This document shows positions 8,672-16,842 of a stretch of DNA of 64,000 nucleotides, in pieces. The notes under the pieces are model-generated. The model had not been told where the DNA came from, did no database searches, and saw only the letters and a list, made by a program, of their open reading frames with translations. Numbering within the stretch: the first letter of the stretch is position 1; every line of letters starts with the position of its first letter. Source of the DNA: Faucicola sp041855445 (GTDB lineage: Bacteria > Pseudomonadota > Gammaproteobacteria > Pseudomonadales > Moraxellaceae); contig JBHAEG010000067.1 in the NCBI GenBank assembly GCA_041855445.1, positions 1 through 64,000 on the forward strand, written 5' to 3'. The translations under genes and the position numbers were made by a program.

Positions 8672-9457
8672 ATGACGACTATTGCAAAAAAATGGGTAGT
8701 GGCAAACTGGAAAATGAACCCTGTAACGACTACTGCCGTTGATGACTTATTAAACTCTTTTAATGAAAAAATTAATCAATCTAAAGGCGTTTTGCCAAAC
8801 TTAATGTTAGCACCAAGTTTTTTACATCTTGCTCAAGTTCTTCATTGGCAACAACAAAACCAATCATCAATATTGCTTGCCTCACAAAATGTTTGTGGTC
8901 TAAATAGTTCACATGGGGCGTTTACAGGGGAAGTATCTGCTCAACAATTAAAAGATTTACAAATCAATAGTGTAATTATTGGGCATTCAGAACGCCGTCA
9001 ATATTTTTATGAAAATAATGATTGTTTAACCGCAAAAATTCAATGTTGTTTAGATGCTGGACTAAATGTTTTATTATGTGTGGGAGAAACAGCTGAACAA
9101 TATGAAAATCAACAAACTCAACAAGTTATTCAACAGCAATTATCAATTTTACAGCCATTTTCTGACAAAGACTTAAATAATCATTTAATTATTGCTTATG
9201 AGCCTGTTTGGGCAATTGGAACGGGAAAAGTGCCAACGGTCGCAGAAGTAACTGCTGTTCACGAATATATTTTACAAATTTTACAAAGTTATAACACAAC
9301 ATTGGTAAATACACCTGTGCTATATGGCGGTAGTGTAAATGCTGGAAATGCTTCAGAATTTTCCCAAAGCCCTGTAGTGTCTGGTGTGTTAGTGGGTGGT
9401 GCATCGTTAAATGCTGAGAGTTTTTGGCAAATTATTCACGCTTTTAGTGAAAAATAG
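8672..9457 (+). CDS. tpiA: Triose-phosphate isomerase TpiA
   Basis: A 261-aa TIM-barrel enzyme interconverting dihydroxyacetone phosphate and glyceraldehyde 3-phosphate. The active-site residues are visible in NWKMN (Lys), GHSERRQYF (His) and AYEPVWAIGTG (Glu). The phosphate-binding loop is in YGGSVN. The frame is open from 8630, but the ATG at 8672 follows AAAGGA with eight bases of spacing and yields the usual MTTIAKKWVVANWKMN start. It is followed 37 bp later by secG and then a tRNA-Leu, a conserved order in this bacterial group. Confidence 0.96.
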   Translation: MTTIAKKWVVANWKMNPVTTTAVDDLLNSFNEKINQSKGVLPNLMLAPSFLHLAQVLHWQQQNQSSILLASQNVCGLNSSHGAFTGEVSAQQLKDLQINSVIIGHSERRQYFYENNDCLTAKIQCCLDAGLNVLLCVGETAEQYENQQTQQVIQQQLSILQPFSDKDLNNHLIIAYEPVWAIGTGKVPTVAEVTAVHEYILQILQSYNTTLVNTPVLYGGSVNAGNASEFSQSPVVSGVLVGGASLNAESFWQIIHAFSEK

Positions 9458-9494
9458 GTTAAAATAATTCTTTATCATTTATATTGAGAAATTT

Positions 9495-9791
9495 ATGTAC
9501 ACAACAATTTTAGCTATTCATATCATTGTTGCAATTAGTATGACGGGGCTGATTTTAGTACAGCATGGTAAAGGTGCAGATGCTGGGGCATCATTTGGGG
9601 CAGGGGCTTCGGGTACGGTGTTTGGAGCGGCTGGTTCGGCAAATTTTCTGACTCGGACAACGGCTGTTTTGACAGCTATCTTTTTTGTTACTAGTTTAAC
9701 ATTAGCTGTTTTTGCAAAACAGCAGGCAGAAGATAGTCATAAACTAGATATTGCACCAACGCCAACCACGTTGCCTAGCTCTACTAATTAA
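9495..9791 (+). CDS. secG: Preprotein translocase subunit SecG
   Basis: A 98-aa protein with two transmembrane helices flanking the glycine/alanine-rich segment GADAGASFGAGASGTVFGAAG, where family members contact the SecYE channel. SecG increases protein translocation efficiency by the SecA-driven translocon. Length, the opening helix MYTTILAIHIIVAISM and the position between tpiA and tRNA-Leu all fit. The short polar C-terminal tail is variable in the family. Confidence 0.95.
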   Translation: MYTTILAIHIIVAISMTGLILVQHGKGADAGASFGAGASGTVFGAAGSANFLTRTTAVLTAIFFVTSLTLAVFAKQQAEDSHKLDIAPTPTTLPSSTN

Positions 9792-9882
9792 TAAAAAAAC
9801 TTGCTATTTTTTGCGTTGCTGGTTACAATTCGCTGGTTGTATCTAAAGTGATATGACAGTAAGCAAAAAATAGTATCAATTT

Positions 9883-9966
9883 GCGATTGTGGTGGAATTG
9901 GTAGACACGCTATCTTGAGGGGGTAGTGCCATTGGCGTGAGGGTTCGAGTCCCTCCAATCGCACCA
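9883..9966 (+). tRNA. tRNA-Leu (anticodon GAG)
   Basis: A complete 84-nt cloverleaf. The acceptor stem GCGATTG pairs with CAATCGC, followed by ACCA, so the CCA end is encoded. The D-arm has GGTAGAC, the anticodon loop TTGAGGG is closed by CTATC/GGTAG, a long variable arm follows as expected for leucine tRNA, and the T-arm is GAGGG-TTCGAGT-CCCTC. Anticodon GAG reads CUC/CUU. It follows secG as in many relatives. Confidence 0.97.
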
Positions 9967-9983
9967 ATTTTTTAAAATTCTTT

Positions 9984-10904
9984 TTAAGAAAAACTTGAAA
10001 AAATCACCATCAAAACAGGTGATATAATATTGACAATAAATCCAAAACTCATTGCCAATGGTACAACTTCATTGCCACCAGAGCTTTGAATGACGGGTAA
10101 GGTAAAATCCATACTAGTCGCTCCACCTAAACCAACCCCAGCACTTGGATAATTCCGCATTAATAAAGGAATAAACAATAATGCACAAAATTCTCTGAGC
10201 AAATCATTCATGAGAGCCACACTGCCCCACACTGCCCCATACGCATCTGTCATAATAATGCCAGATAATGAATACCAGCCATAACCTGACGACAACGCCA
10301 AACCTTGAGTAATCGTAACATCAGGCATCACCAAGCCAAAAATTAAACCTCCAACAGCCACACTAGCACAAAAAACAACACTAATCTGAACCCCACGTTT
10401 GTTCATTAACACTTGCTTTAATGTCATGCCTGAATGCGATAGCTGAAATCCTACTAACAAAATTAATAACATTAATAAGCCCTTAATAATCTCATCAATT
10501 GGCATATCAGATAACGGCAACCAGCGACCCAATAAAAATCCTAAAAATACACAAGCTATCTGCGATAAACTGCCCATGATACTGACTTGAGCTTGCTGAT
10601 TAGATTGTTTTAATCTACGTTGAAATGGATATAACTTATCAAAAATCATCAAGCCCAATAGCCCACTTCCCATACAGCAAACAGCCAAAATCAGCACATT
10701 CAGCATAATAAAACTAAGCTGGGAGCCTAAATTTTGGACTTGTGATAACGATAAACCAATAAAAAATAAAATCACGAATACCAACTTAGCCAACAACTGT
10801 TCAACTCGTGGTATCCATGATGCAGGGATTGGTACAACAAAACCAATAATCAATGGCGTTAAAATTAACACTAATGTAATCAGATTATCTATCATATCAA
10901 CCAA
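9984..10904 (-). CDS. lysO: LysO/YbjE-family lysine exporter
   Basis: A 306-aa membrane protein with about eight or more transmembrane helices, matching the DUF340/LysO family. The E. coli member exports lysine and thialysine. Recognisable segments include LLILLVGFQLSHSG and SSGYGWYSLSGIIMTDAYGA, the latter a strong family hallmark. The start at 10904 (MVDMIDN) is uncertain by three codons; 10895 is possible. It is divergent from the MarC gene with an 81-bp gap, and its 3' end faces the tRNA-Leu. Confidence 0.85.
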   Translation of the reverse strand: MVDMIDNLITLVLILTPLIIGFVVPIPASWIPRVEQLLAKLVFVILFFIGLSLSQVQNLGSQLSFIMLNVLILAVCCMGSGLLGLMIFDKLYPFQRRLKQSNQQAQVSIMGSLSQIACVFLGFLLGRWLPLSDMPIDEIIKGLLMLLILLVGFQLSHSGMTLKQVLMNKRGVQISVVFCASVAVGGLIFGLVMPDVTITQGLALSSGYGWYSLSGIIMTDAYGAVWGSVALMNDLLREFCALLFIPLLMRNYPSAGVGLGGATSMDFTLPVIQSSGGNEVVPLAMSFGFIVNIISPVLMVIFSSFS

Positions 10905-10985
10905 CTATCCATGAATATCCGCAAAAAACAAACCGTGTATGTTATCATACAATTTTTTTAATCATGAAAATATTTTACCAATCTT

Positions 10986-11624
10986 ATGGAAGCGGATATT
11001 CTTAAATTTTTCTTAGCATTTGTGGTTTTGATAAACCCATTTGCTGCCTTATCATTATTTATTGAAATCACAAAACATGGCACTGCCAGCCAAAAACGTA
11101 AAGTTGCATTAATATCAGCAGTGGCATTATTTATTACAATTTTAATTTTTACATTAGTGGGTGATAACTTATTAAAAGCGTTAGGAATTTCTTTAGGGTC
11201 GTTTCGGGTAGCGGGTGGATTGTTGGTGTTATTAATTGCCATTGGTATGATGAATGGCTCGGGTAATACTGCAAAACCATCTACAGAAAAGCATGAGTTA
11301 GACAATGTCGTGTTTAATGGTGTCGCATCTGCCGTTGTGCCTTTGACCATTCCAATGGTCATAGGTCCTGGTGGTATTTCAACGGTGATAATCTATTCAG
11401 CAGGCGCAAAAGGCTTTGTTGAAATGTTAGCTATCATTATCACAGGACTAATTTTGAGTATCATGACTTACATCAGCTTTATGATGGCAAGTCAAGTAAG
11501 CCGTTTTTTAGGTGAAACAGGACTAAATGTCTTAAATCGTGTCATGGGTATGCTGTTGGCGGCGGTTGCTGTAGAAATTATTGTAGCGGGTTTAAGAGGT
11601 ATTTTTCCGCAATTGATAGGCTAA
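10986..11624 (+). CDS. MarC/UPF0056-family integral membrane protein
   Basis: A 212-aa protein with six transmembrane helices, typical of the MarC family. Family marks include LINPFAALSLFIEIT at the N-terminus, FRVAGGLLVLLIAIGMM in the middle and TIPMVIGPGGISTVI. Members were once linked to multiple antibiotic resistance, but that role was not confirmed and the function is unknown. It lies between lysO (divergent) and ftsK (same strand, 93 bp downstream). The family call is firm; no function is claimed. Confidence 0.9.
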   Translation: MEADILKFFLAFVVLINPFAALSLFIEITKHGTASQKRKVALISAVALFITILIFTLVGDNLLKALGISLGSFRVAGGLLVLLIAIGMMNGSGNTAKPSTEKHELDNVVFNGVASAVVPLTIPMVIGPGGISTVIIYSAGAKGFVEMLAIIITGLILSIMTYISFMMASQVSRFLGETGLNVLNRVMGMLLAAVAVEIIVAGLRGIFPQLIG

Positions 11625-11717
11625 TATTAAACATTTTTTAGAAAATGTAGCATAAAGTAACTGCCTCATCACAAACATTTTGCATTTTGATATGATAACA
11701 AACCGATTAATTATAGG

Positions 11718-13655
11718 GTGATAAAGTTGTTTCAGCAAGCTTCTCGTAAATTTATAACGACACTTTTAATCGTATTAGCACTTTGTGTTTCAGTGGCATT
11801 AATTAGCTATTCAGCAGATGACCCAAGTTGGTCTCGACTAAGCAGTCACACACAACAAATTAATAATTCACTAGGCAGTCAAGGGGCATGGTTTTCTGAT
11901 ATTTTATATAACTTTATTGGCATTGCTAGCTGGTGGTTAGTGATTATCATTTTATATGAGACTTTATTACTATGGGCAAATAATCCTTTTTCGCATGGAG
12001 CTTGGCGAATTATTGGTTATTTTTTTCTAGTGATTAGTAGTGCAGGGTTATTTGTGTTGGTATTACCAACGAACTCAATCCCTCAAGGTATTATTGGGCA
12101 AATCGTTGGCTTAGGATTGAGCAATTTAATTGGTAAAATACAAGCAATTACTTGTTTAGTTTTGTTTATGCTGATGACGTTGTTGCTAATAATAAATTTA
12201 CCATGGGAAAAAATATTCTTTAAAAAATCTGAAGAAAATGCAGATGATGACGTTGATAAAGTTTTGCCAAATAACGACCTAACGTCACCGACATCTACCC
12301 AAACTGCGACTAAAAGGCAAATTAAAAAGAGCAAAAAAAGCAAAGAAACGCCTCAACCACAGCAATATAATCCAGTAACAGCACAAACGGTCAATTCACC
12401 GCCAGTAATTGACACGCCACAAAACTTGGTCACAAAAACTCAGGCTAAACCTAAACGAGTTTCAGCATATCGAGCGAATTTGACGGCAATTCCAACAATA
12501 GATTTGTTAGATAAGGTAGATAATCAGCAAAACCCAATTTATACAAATGAACAGTTACAACAGCTGGCTTTGTTATTAGAAAAAAAACTTGCTGATTTTA
12601 AAATACCAGCTCGTGTAATCGATGCAACGGTAGGTCCAATTGTCACACGTTTTGAAGTAGAGTTAGCATCAGGTGTGACAGCAAATAAAGTCACCAATAT
12701 TTCTCGTGATATTGCTCGTTCATTATCTAAAGCCTCAGTGCGAGTGGTGGAAGTCATTCCAAATAAACCTTATATTGGTATTGAAGTTGCAAATCCAAAA
12801 CGTCAAATTGTGCGTTTAATTGAACTATTAAACTGTGAGGATTATCATAATCCAGCAAGCCGTATTAGTATGGCAATGGGTAAAGATATCGCAGGTTATC
12901 CAGTGATTGCAGATTTGGCAAATGCTCCACATATGTTAATTGCAGGTACAACAGGTGCTGGAAAATCAGTATTGGTAAATGCAATTTTATTATCAATTTT
13001 ATTAAAATATACCCCTGAACAAGTTCGCTTGATGTTAATTGACCCAAAACAACTCGAGCTTGCCAGTTATCAGGACATACCACATCTATTAAGTCCTGTG
13101 ATTACAGATATGAATGATGTTGTGGCAAATTTGACATGGTGTGTTGCAGAAATGGAACGCCGTTATTCATTGATGGCATCACAAAAAGTACACAAAATTG
13201 ACGATTACAATCAAAAAATTCGCTCAGAAGGAACAGGCGAGATATTACCATTTATTGTTATCATTATTGATGAATTTGCTGATTTAATGATGCAAATTGG
13301 TAAACCTGTTGAAGGGCTTATCACCCGACTAACTCAAAAATCGCATGTGGCAGGTATTCATATAGTATTAGCGACCCAACGTCCGTCAGTTGCTGTGATT
13401 ACAGGCTTAATTAAAGTTAATATTCCTGTAAGGGTTGGATTACGGGTTAATTCAAAAATTGATTCACGCACGATTTTAGATAGTAGCGGTGCGGAGGATA
13501 TGTTGGGCAATGGTGATATGTTATTTTTAGATGTTGGCACTGGACAACAAGAGCCAATTCGTATTCATGGGGCATATGTGAGTAATGAAGAAATTAATCA
13601 TGTGTGTGACGCATGGCGAGAGCGTGGCAATCCACAATATATTGATATTCAATGA
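11718..13655 (+). CDS. ftsK: DNA translocase FtsK, lacking the gamma domain
   Basis: A 645-aa FtsK/SpoIIIE-family DNA pump acting in chromosome segregation at the septum. The N-terminus has about four transmembrane helices (to residue about 160) and a polar linker (about 165-260) rich in Lys, Thr and Gln. An alpha/beta motor follows, with Walker A GTTGAGKS near residue 410 and Walker B in IVIIIDEFADLM. The protein stops right after the RecA-like motor (DAWRERGNPQYIDIQ), where relatives continue into a winged-helix gamma domain that reads KOPS and activates XerD. A terminator hairpin follows at once. The start is GTG 11718, or TTG 11727, which has AGGGTG six bases upstream. FtsK is usually 750 aa or longer, so this one is short. 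Confidence 0.9.
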   Translation: MIKLFQQASRKFITTLLIVLALCVSVALISYSADDPSWSRLSSHTQQINNSLGSQGAWFSDILYNFIGIASWWLVIIILYETLLLWANNPFSHGAWRIIGYFFLVISSAGLFVLVLPTNSIPQGIIGQIVGLGLSNLIGKIQAITCLVLFMLMTLLLIINLPWEKIFFKKSEENADDDVDKVLPNNDLTSPTSTQTATKRQIKKSKKSKETPQPQQYNPVTAQTVNSPPVIDTPQNLVTKTQAKPKRVSAYRANLTAIPTIDLLDKVDNQQNPIYTNEQLQQLALLLEKKLADFKIPARVIDATVGPIVTRFEVELASGVTANKVTNISRDIARSLSKASVRVVEVIPNKPYIGIEVANPKRQIVRLIELLNCEDYHNPASRISMAMGKDIAGYPVIADLANAPHMLIAGTTGAGKSVLVNAILLSILLKYTPEQVRLMLIDPKQLELASYQDIPHLLSPVITDMNDVVANLTWCVAEMERRYSLMASQKVHKIDDYNQKIRSEGTGEILPFIVIIIDEFADLMMQIGKPVEGLITRLTQKSHVAGIHIVLATQRPSVAVITGLIKVNIPVRVGLRVNSKIDSRTILDSSGAEDMLGNGDMLFLDVGTGQQEPIRIHGAYVSNEEINHVCDAWRERGNPQYIDIQ

Positions 13656-13663
13656 TTTTAATA

Positions 13664-13691
13664 AGCTGGGTTTCTCCCAGCTGACATTTTT
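13664..13691 (+). terminator. Rho-independent terminator after ftsK
   Basis: A 7-bp GC-containing stem (AGCTGGG/CCCAGCT) with a five-base loop, followed four bases later by a five-T run. It starts 9 bp after the ftsK stop codon. Confidence 0.85.
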
Positions 13692-13693
13692 AT

Positions 13694-14209
13694 TTAAATA
13701 AAGTCTTTGAATGTTTCATACGCTTTTGTTTGTTCCTCAATAAACCAGCTATCATGGGGGAATTTTTCGACTGCTTGTTGTAAGGTGATTAATAATTCAT
13801 GAGTAAAATAACGGCTTTTGACTAAATTATCTTGCTTTTCTAAATGCTCTTCTGGTGCAGATAACGCATTAGCTATTGCCCAATGCCCATTAATTAAAAA
13901 GGTCAGTACAATAATTTTTTCTGCCCAAAGTTGTGGGAATTTTTCGTTATATTTTAACATTTCTGTAAATATATCTAAAGAAACTTGTAATCTGCCATCT
14001 TCTCGCAAATCTAAAGTATTATTATTTGGCATTTTATGCAAAATCATTGCACACCAATACCAAAACTCACCTTTATTATCAGTTGGAGCGTATTTGATTA
14101 AATCATGATAGTTGGTGACTTGGTCATCTTGTTCAACCATGCTACATAGTTTATTAAGAAATAATTTTTCATCAATAGTTAAATTACTGTTTGATTGATT
14201 ATACATCAT
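13694..14209 (-). CDS. Hypothetical protein, 171 aa
   Basis: I do not recognise this family. It is a soluble-looking, mostly helical, acidic protein without signal peptide, membrane segment or Cys motif; Trp/Phe-rich patches (EFWYWCAMILHKMP, FPQLWAEKIIVLTFLINGHWAIANAL) suggest a helical-repeat (TPR-like) fold. The start is ATG 14209 or 14206; AGGTG lies just upstream and favours the second by spacing. It sits between the ftsK terminator and the decayed tnpB, so it may be a lineage-specific gene. Its reading frame is intact and has coding-like composition. Confidence 0.6.
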   Translation of the reverse strand: MMYNQSNSNLTIDEKLFLNKLCSMVEQDDQVTNYHDLIKYAPTDNKGEFWYWCAMILHKMPNNNTLDLREDGRLQVSLDIFTEMLKYNEKFPQLWAEKIIVLTFLINGHWAIANALSAPEEHLEKQDNLVKSRYFTHELLITLQQAVEKFPHDSWFIEEQTKAYETFKDFI

Positions 14210-14276
14210 GTCACCTATTCATTAAGCTATTGAAAATTGAATGTTATTATAATATATAATAAATGGTTGACTTCCT

Positions 14277-14296
14277 CCCCTCCCTAAAGCGAGGGG
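14277..14296. repeat. Subterminal hairpin at the IS right end
   Basis: Six-bp stem CCCCTC/GAGGGG enclosing eight bases. It overlaps the tnpB stop codon at 14284-14286. Such imperfect hairpins near the right end are recognised by TnpA in the IS200/IS605 family, and in intact elements this region also encodes the 3' end of the guide RNA used by TnpB. Confidence 0.65.
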
Positions 14297-15272
14297 ATTC
14301 CTTCTGCAAGACGGTCAAGCCCGACCGCAAGAATGTTCTTACTAGCATTGATATCTCTATCATGCTGTGTGCCACACTTTGCACAAGTCCATTCTCTTAT
14401 TCCAAGACCTGCTCTACCTTTCGGACTATTGCTGTCAATTTGACCGCAACACGAGCAAGTTTGTGTCGTGTATTTCTCATTTACTATTTCAAAACGACAA
14501 CCTGCATTCTTGCATTTATATTCCAGTTGTCGTTTGAGTTCAAACTAACCTGCATCGTAAACCGATTTGGCTAGTTTGCCTTTTTTTGCTATTAAATTGA
14601 TTATTTTTTGGCTCTTTGAGCGATGGCTAAATCTTTGGCATATTTGAGCGTTTGTTTGATTTGTAATTTATCACCATTAGAGGTGGTAGCACTGTCTTTT
14701 AAACCCAAATCAATGCCAATGCTACCAGTTCCGCATGTGGTTGTAGGGTATTCTTTAACCGTGATACAGGCATACCAACGATTACGGCTGTCTTGTACAA
14801 TCTCGCAAGTGTTGATTTGGTATAAGCCAAGGTTATAGCTATCCCATACGTTTATCAGTAGCTTTTGCCCTTTGGCTATGGACAGTTGTAAGGTGGATTT
14901 AAGGGCTTTCTTGCCTGTTTGGTAAGTTTTAATTAGCTTAACAGCAGACTTTTTAAAGGGTATCCAACCTAAAGATTTACGCTTTGCTTTGGGGTTGTTG
15001 GTTCGCCAGTTGAGTTTTGCTTTTTTAAATTGTTTACGGTTTTTGGTGTGAGTTTCATTGATGGCTTGGATTGTTTGAGAATGCAAGCCTAATTCAACAT
15101 TAGCACCTTTGGTGTATTCGTTTAGGTCATAGGCACTAAAGAATTTACCAGTTCTTTGTAGGTGTTTGTAGCTCAAGTCATTCACATAATTCCACACAAA
15201 ATTAACCGAACCGCTTAAACGGTTTAGTTGGTCTGCGTGTTTGTCTCGTATGCGTAGCTTGAGTGTTTTCAT
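14284..15272 (-). pseudogene. tnpB: tnpB pseudogene (IS200/IS605 accessory nuclease)
   Basis: The first 223 codons (15272 to 14601) read as an intact TnpB N-terminus, MKTLKLRIRDKHADQLNRL, with the first RuvC aspartate in SIGIDLGLKDSAT. The frame then stops at 14601-14603. Downstream, in another frame, the C-terminal part resumes as GKLAKSVYDAG, an in-frame TAG where TnpB normally has Trp, then FELKRQLEYKC, the zinc-ribbon cysteines (TCSCCG and TCAKCG) and the last RuvC motif DRDINASKN. About 40 residues around the second catalytic acid appear to be deleted, judged from family memory. With a deletion, a frameshift and a nonsense codon, the nuclease cannot be made. Confidence 0.88.
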
Positions 15273-15369
15273 ATCGTTATGATAGCATATTCTAAATTAT
15301 ATTTGAATATCGACCGCCTTATATATCCGCTGTTTTACGGCGGATTGGATAAAAAATGATATATATCCA

Positions 15370-15409
15370 AAAAAATAAAAGCATTCATCTAAATTAAGAT
15401 GAATGCTTT
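15370..15409 (-). terminator. Rho-independent terminator after serA
   Basis: A 13-bp perfect stem (15378-15390 with 15397-15409) and a six-base loop. On the minus strand it is followed by a T-rich run (TATTTTTTTGG). It lies about 30 bp after the serA stop codon. Confidence 0.9.
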
Positions 15410-15437
15410 GCATAGTGATATATCAATAATTGATTAA

Positions 15438-16670
15438 TTAAAATAAAACACGCACACGAATAGTTTCAGGCACAGCTTTTAACATGGCTAAAGCTTCTGC
15501 AGAATTATCATAATCAACGTCCATCACCAGATAGCCAACATCACCTTCTGTCATTAAACTTTGAGCGATAATATTAATATTAGCATCAGCAAAAGATTTA
15601 TTCACTTGTGATAATACCCCTGGAACGTTTTGGTGAATGTGTAATAAACGGTGAGTTCCTTCCTTGAATGGAATATTGACATTCGGAAAGTTTACCGCTG
15701 AAGTTGTATCACCCATATCTGAATAACGTACAAATTTTTCCGCCACTTCTAAGCCAATATTTGCTTGAGCTTCTTGTGTAGAACCGCCAATATGTGGCGT
15801 TAAAATGACATTGTCAAATTCACGCAATACAGACTCAAATTCTTCATCGGCAGATTTTGGCTCTTTTGGAAATACGTCAATCGCTGAACCAATGATATGG
15901 CCAGAACGTAACGCATCAGCTAATGCTTCAATATCCACACACTTACCACGAGCAGCATTGATAAAATGTGATTTTGGTTTCATTAAGGCAAATTCTTTGG
16001 CAGTCATCATGTTGCGTGTGCTTGGCAAATCTGGAACATGTAATGTCACAACATCGGAATTTTGTAATAATTCCTCTAAATTTGCCACTTGGCGGGCATT
16101 ACCCAACGGTAATTTGGTAACAGTATCATGATAAATGACTTTCATGCCCAAACTTTCAGCAAGTACAGATAATTGTGAACCAATCGAACCATAACCCACA
16201 ATACCTAAAGTTTTACCACGTACTTCATGTGAGTCTTTTGCTGATTTATTCCAACCACCACGATGAACCACTGCATTTTTTTCAGGAATACCACGCATTA
16301 ACATGATAATCTCTGCCAGTACTAATTCAGCGACAGAGCGAGTATTAGAAAATGGAGCATTAAATACAGGAATACCCAGTTCACGGGCAGTCTCTAAATC
16401 AACCTGATTAGTACCAATGCAAAAACACCCAATCGCAATGAGTTTTTCAGCATGTTGTAAAACTTCTTTGGTCAAGTTCGTACGAGAACGAATGCCAATA
16501 AAATGGGCATCTTTGATTTTACTAATTAATTCATCTTTATCAAGGGCAGTTGCTAATCGTTCAACATTGTTATAACCTGCCTCACTCAACACACGAAAAG
16601 CGTTATCGTGTAGCCCTTCTAACATTAAAAAACGGATTTTATCTTTTCCAAGTGATAAATTTTGTGCCAT
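15438..16670 (-). CDS. serA: D-3-phosphoglycerate dehydrogenase SerA
   Basis: A 410-aa NAD-dependent enzyme for the first step of serine synthesis. The N-terminal substrate domain is followed by the Rossmann motif GIVGYGSIGSQLS, the catalytic Arg region (FINAARGKCVD), the C-terminal catalytic His in LTPHIGGST, and a C-terminal ACT domain (HQNVPGVLSQVNKSFADANI) that binds serine in related enzymes. The ATG at 16670 (MAQNLSLGKDKIRF) is chosen over the frame opening at 16772. Length equals the E. coli type. It is divergent from a D-2-hydroxyglutarate dehydrogenase, which could oxidise the D-2-hydroxyglutarate that SerA is known to make as a side product. Confidence 0.95.
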   Translation of the reverse strand: MAQNLSLGKDKIRFLMLEGLHDNAFRVLSEAGYNNVERLATALDKDELISKIKDAHFIGIRSRTNLTKEVLQHAEKLIAIGCFCIGTNQVDLETARELGIPVFNAPFSNTRSVAELVLAEIIMLMRGIPEKNAVVHRGGWNKSAKDSHEVRGKTLGIVGYGSIGSQLSVLAESLGMKVIYHDTVTKLPLGNARQVANLEELLQNSDVVTLHVPDLPSTRNMMTAKEFALMKPKSHFINAARGKCVDIEALADALRSGHIIGSAIDVFPKEPKSADEEFESVLREFDNVILTPHIGGSTQEAQANIGLEVAEKFVRYSDMGDTTSAVNFPNVNIPFKEGTHRLLHIHQNVPGVLSQVNKSFADANINIIAQSLMTEGDVGYLVMDVDYDNSAEALAMLKAVPETIRVRVLF

Positions 16671-16842
16671 TATTAACCTCATAAGTACAGTAAAGCGAAT
16701 GGCGAATATGCTATCATATTTACATTCAGAAAACTGTTGATAATATATGAAAATAAGCTGAATATACTTCAACTTACTTTTATATTTTGTTGGATATCAC
16801 AGTAAAACATGATGAAATTTTACATAATGATGGGGCGAATTT

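Larger units (their letters stand above)
14262..15345 (-). mobile_element. Decayed IS200/IS605-family element (tnpB-only, IS1341-like)
   Basis: The span contains a broken tnpB on the minus strand. At its 3' side is a subterminal hairpin (CCCCTC 14277-14282 with GAGGGG 14291-14296) next to GAGGAAGTCAA on the minus strand, the usual right-end look of this family. At the 5' side another hairpin (ATCCGC 15325-15330 with GCGGAT 15340-15345) may be the left-end structure. No tnpA is present. Exact ends are uncertain because this family makes no target-site duplication or terminal inverted repeats. Confidence 0.75.

Noticed and set aside
13656..13693. Possible frameshifted gamma domain after ftsK
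   Set aside because: The sequence is a terminator hairpin followed immediately by the end of an opposite-strand gene. No winged-helix-like coding was found in any frame.
14601..15272. The 223-codon tnpB frame considered as an active short TnpB
   Set aside because: It lacks the second catalytic acid, the zinc ribbon and the last RuvC motif, which lie out of frame downstream with an internal stop.
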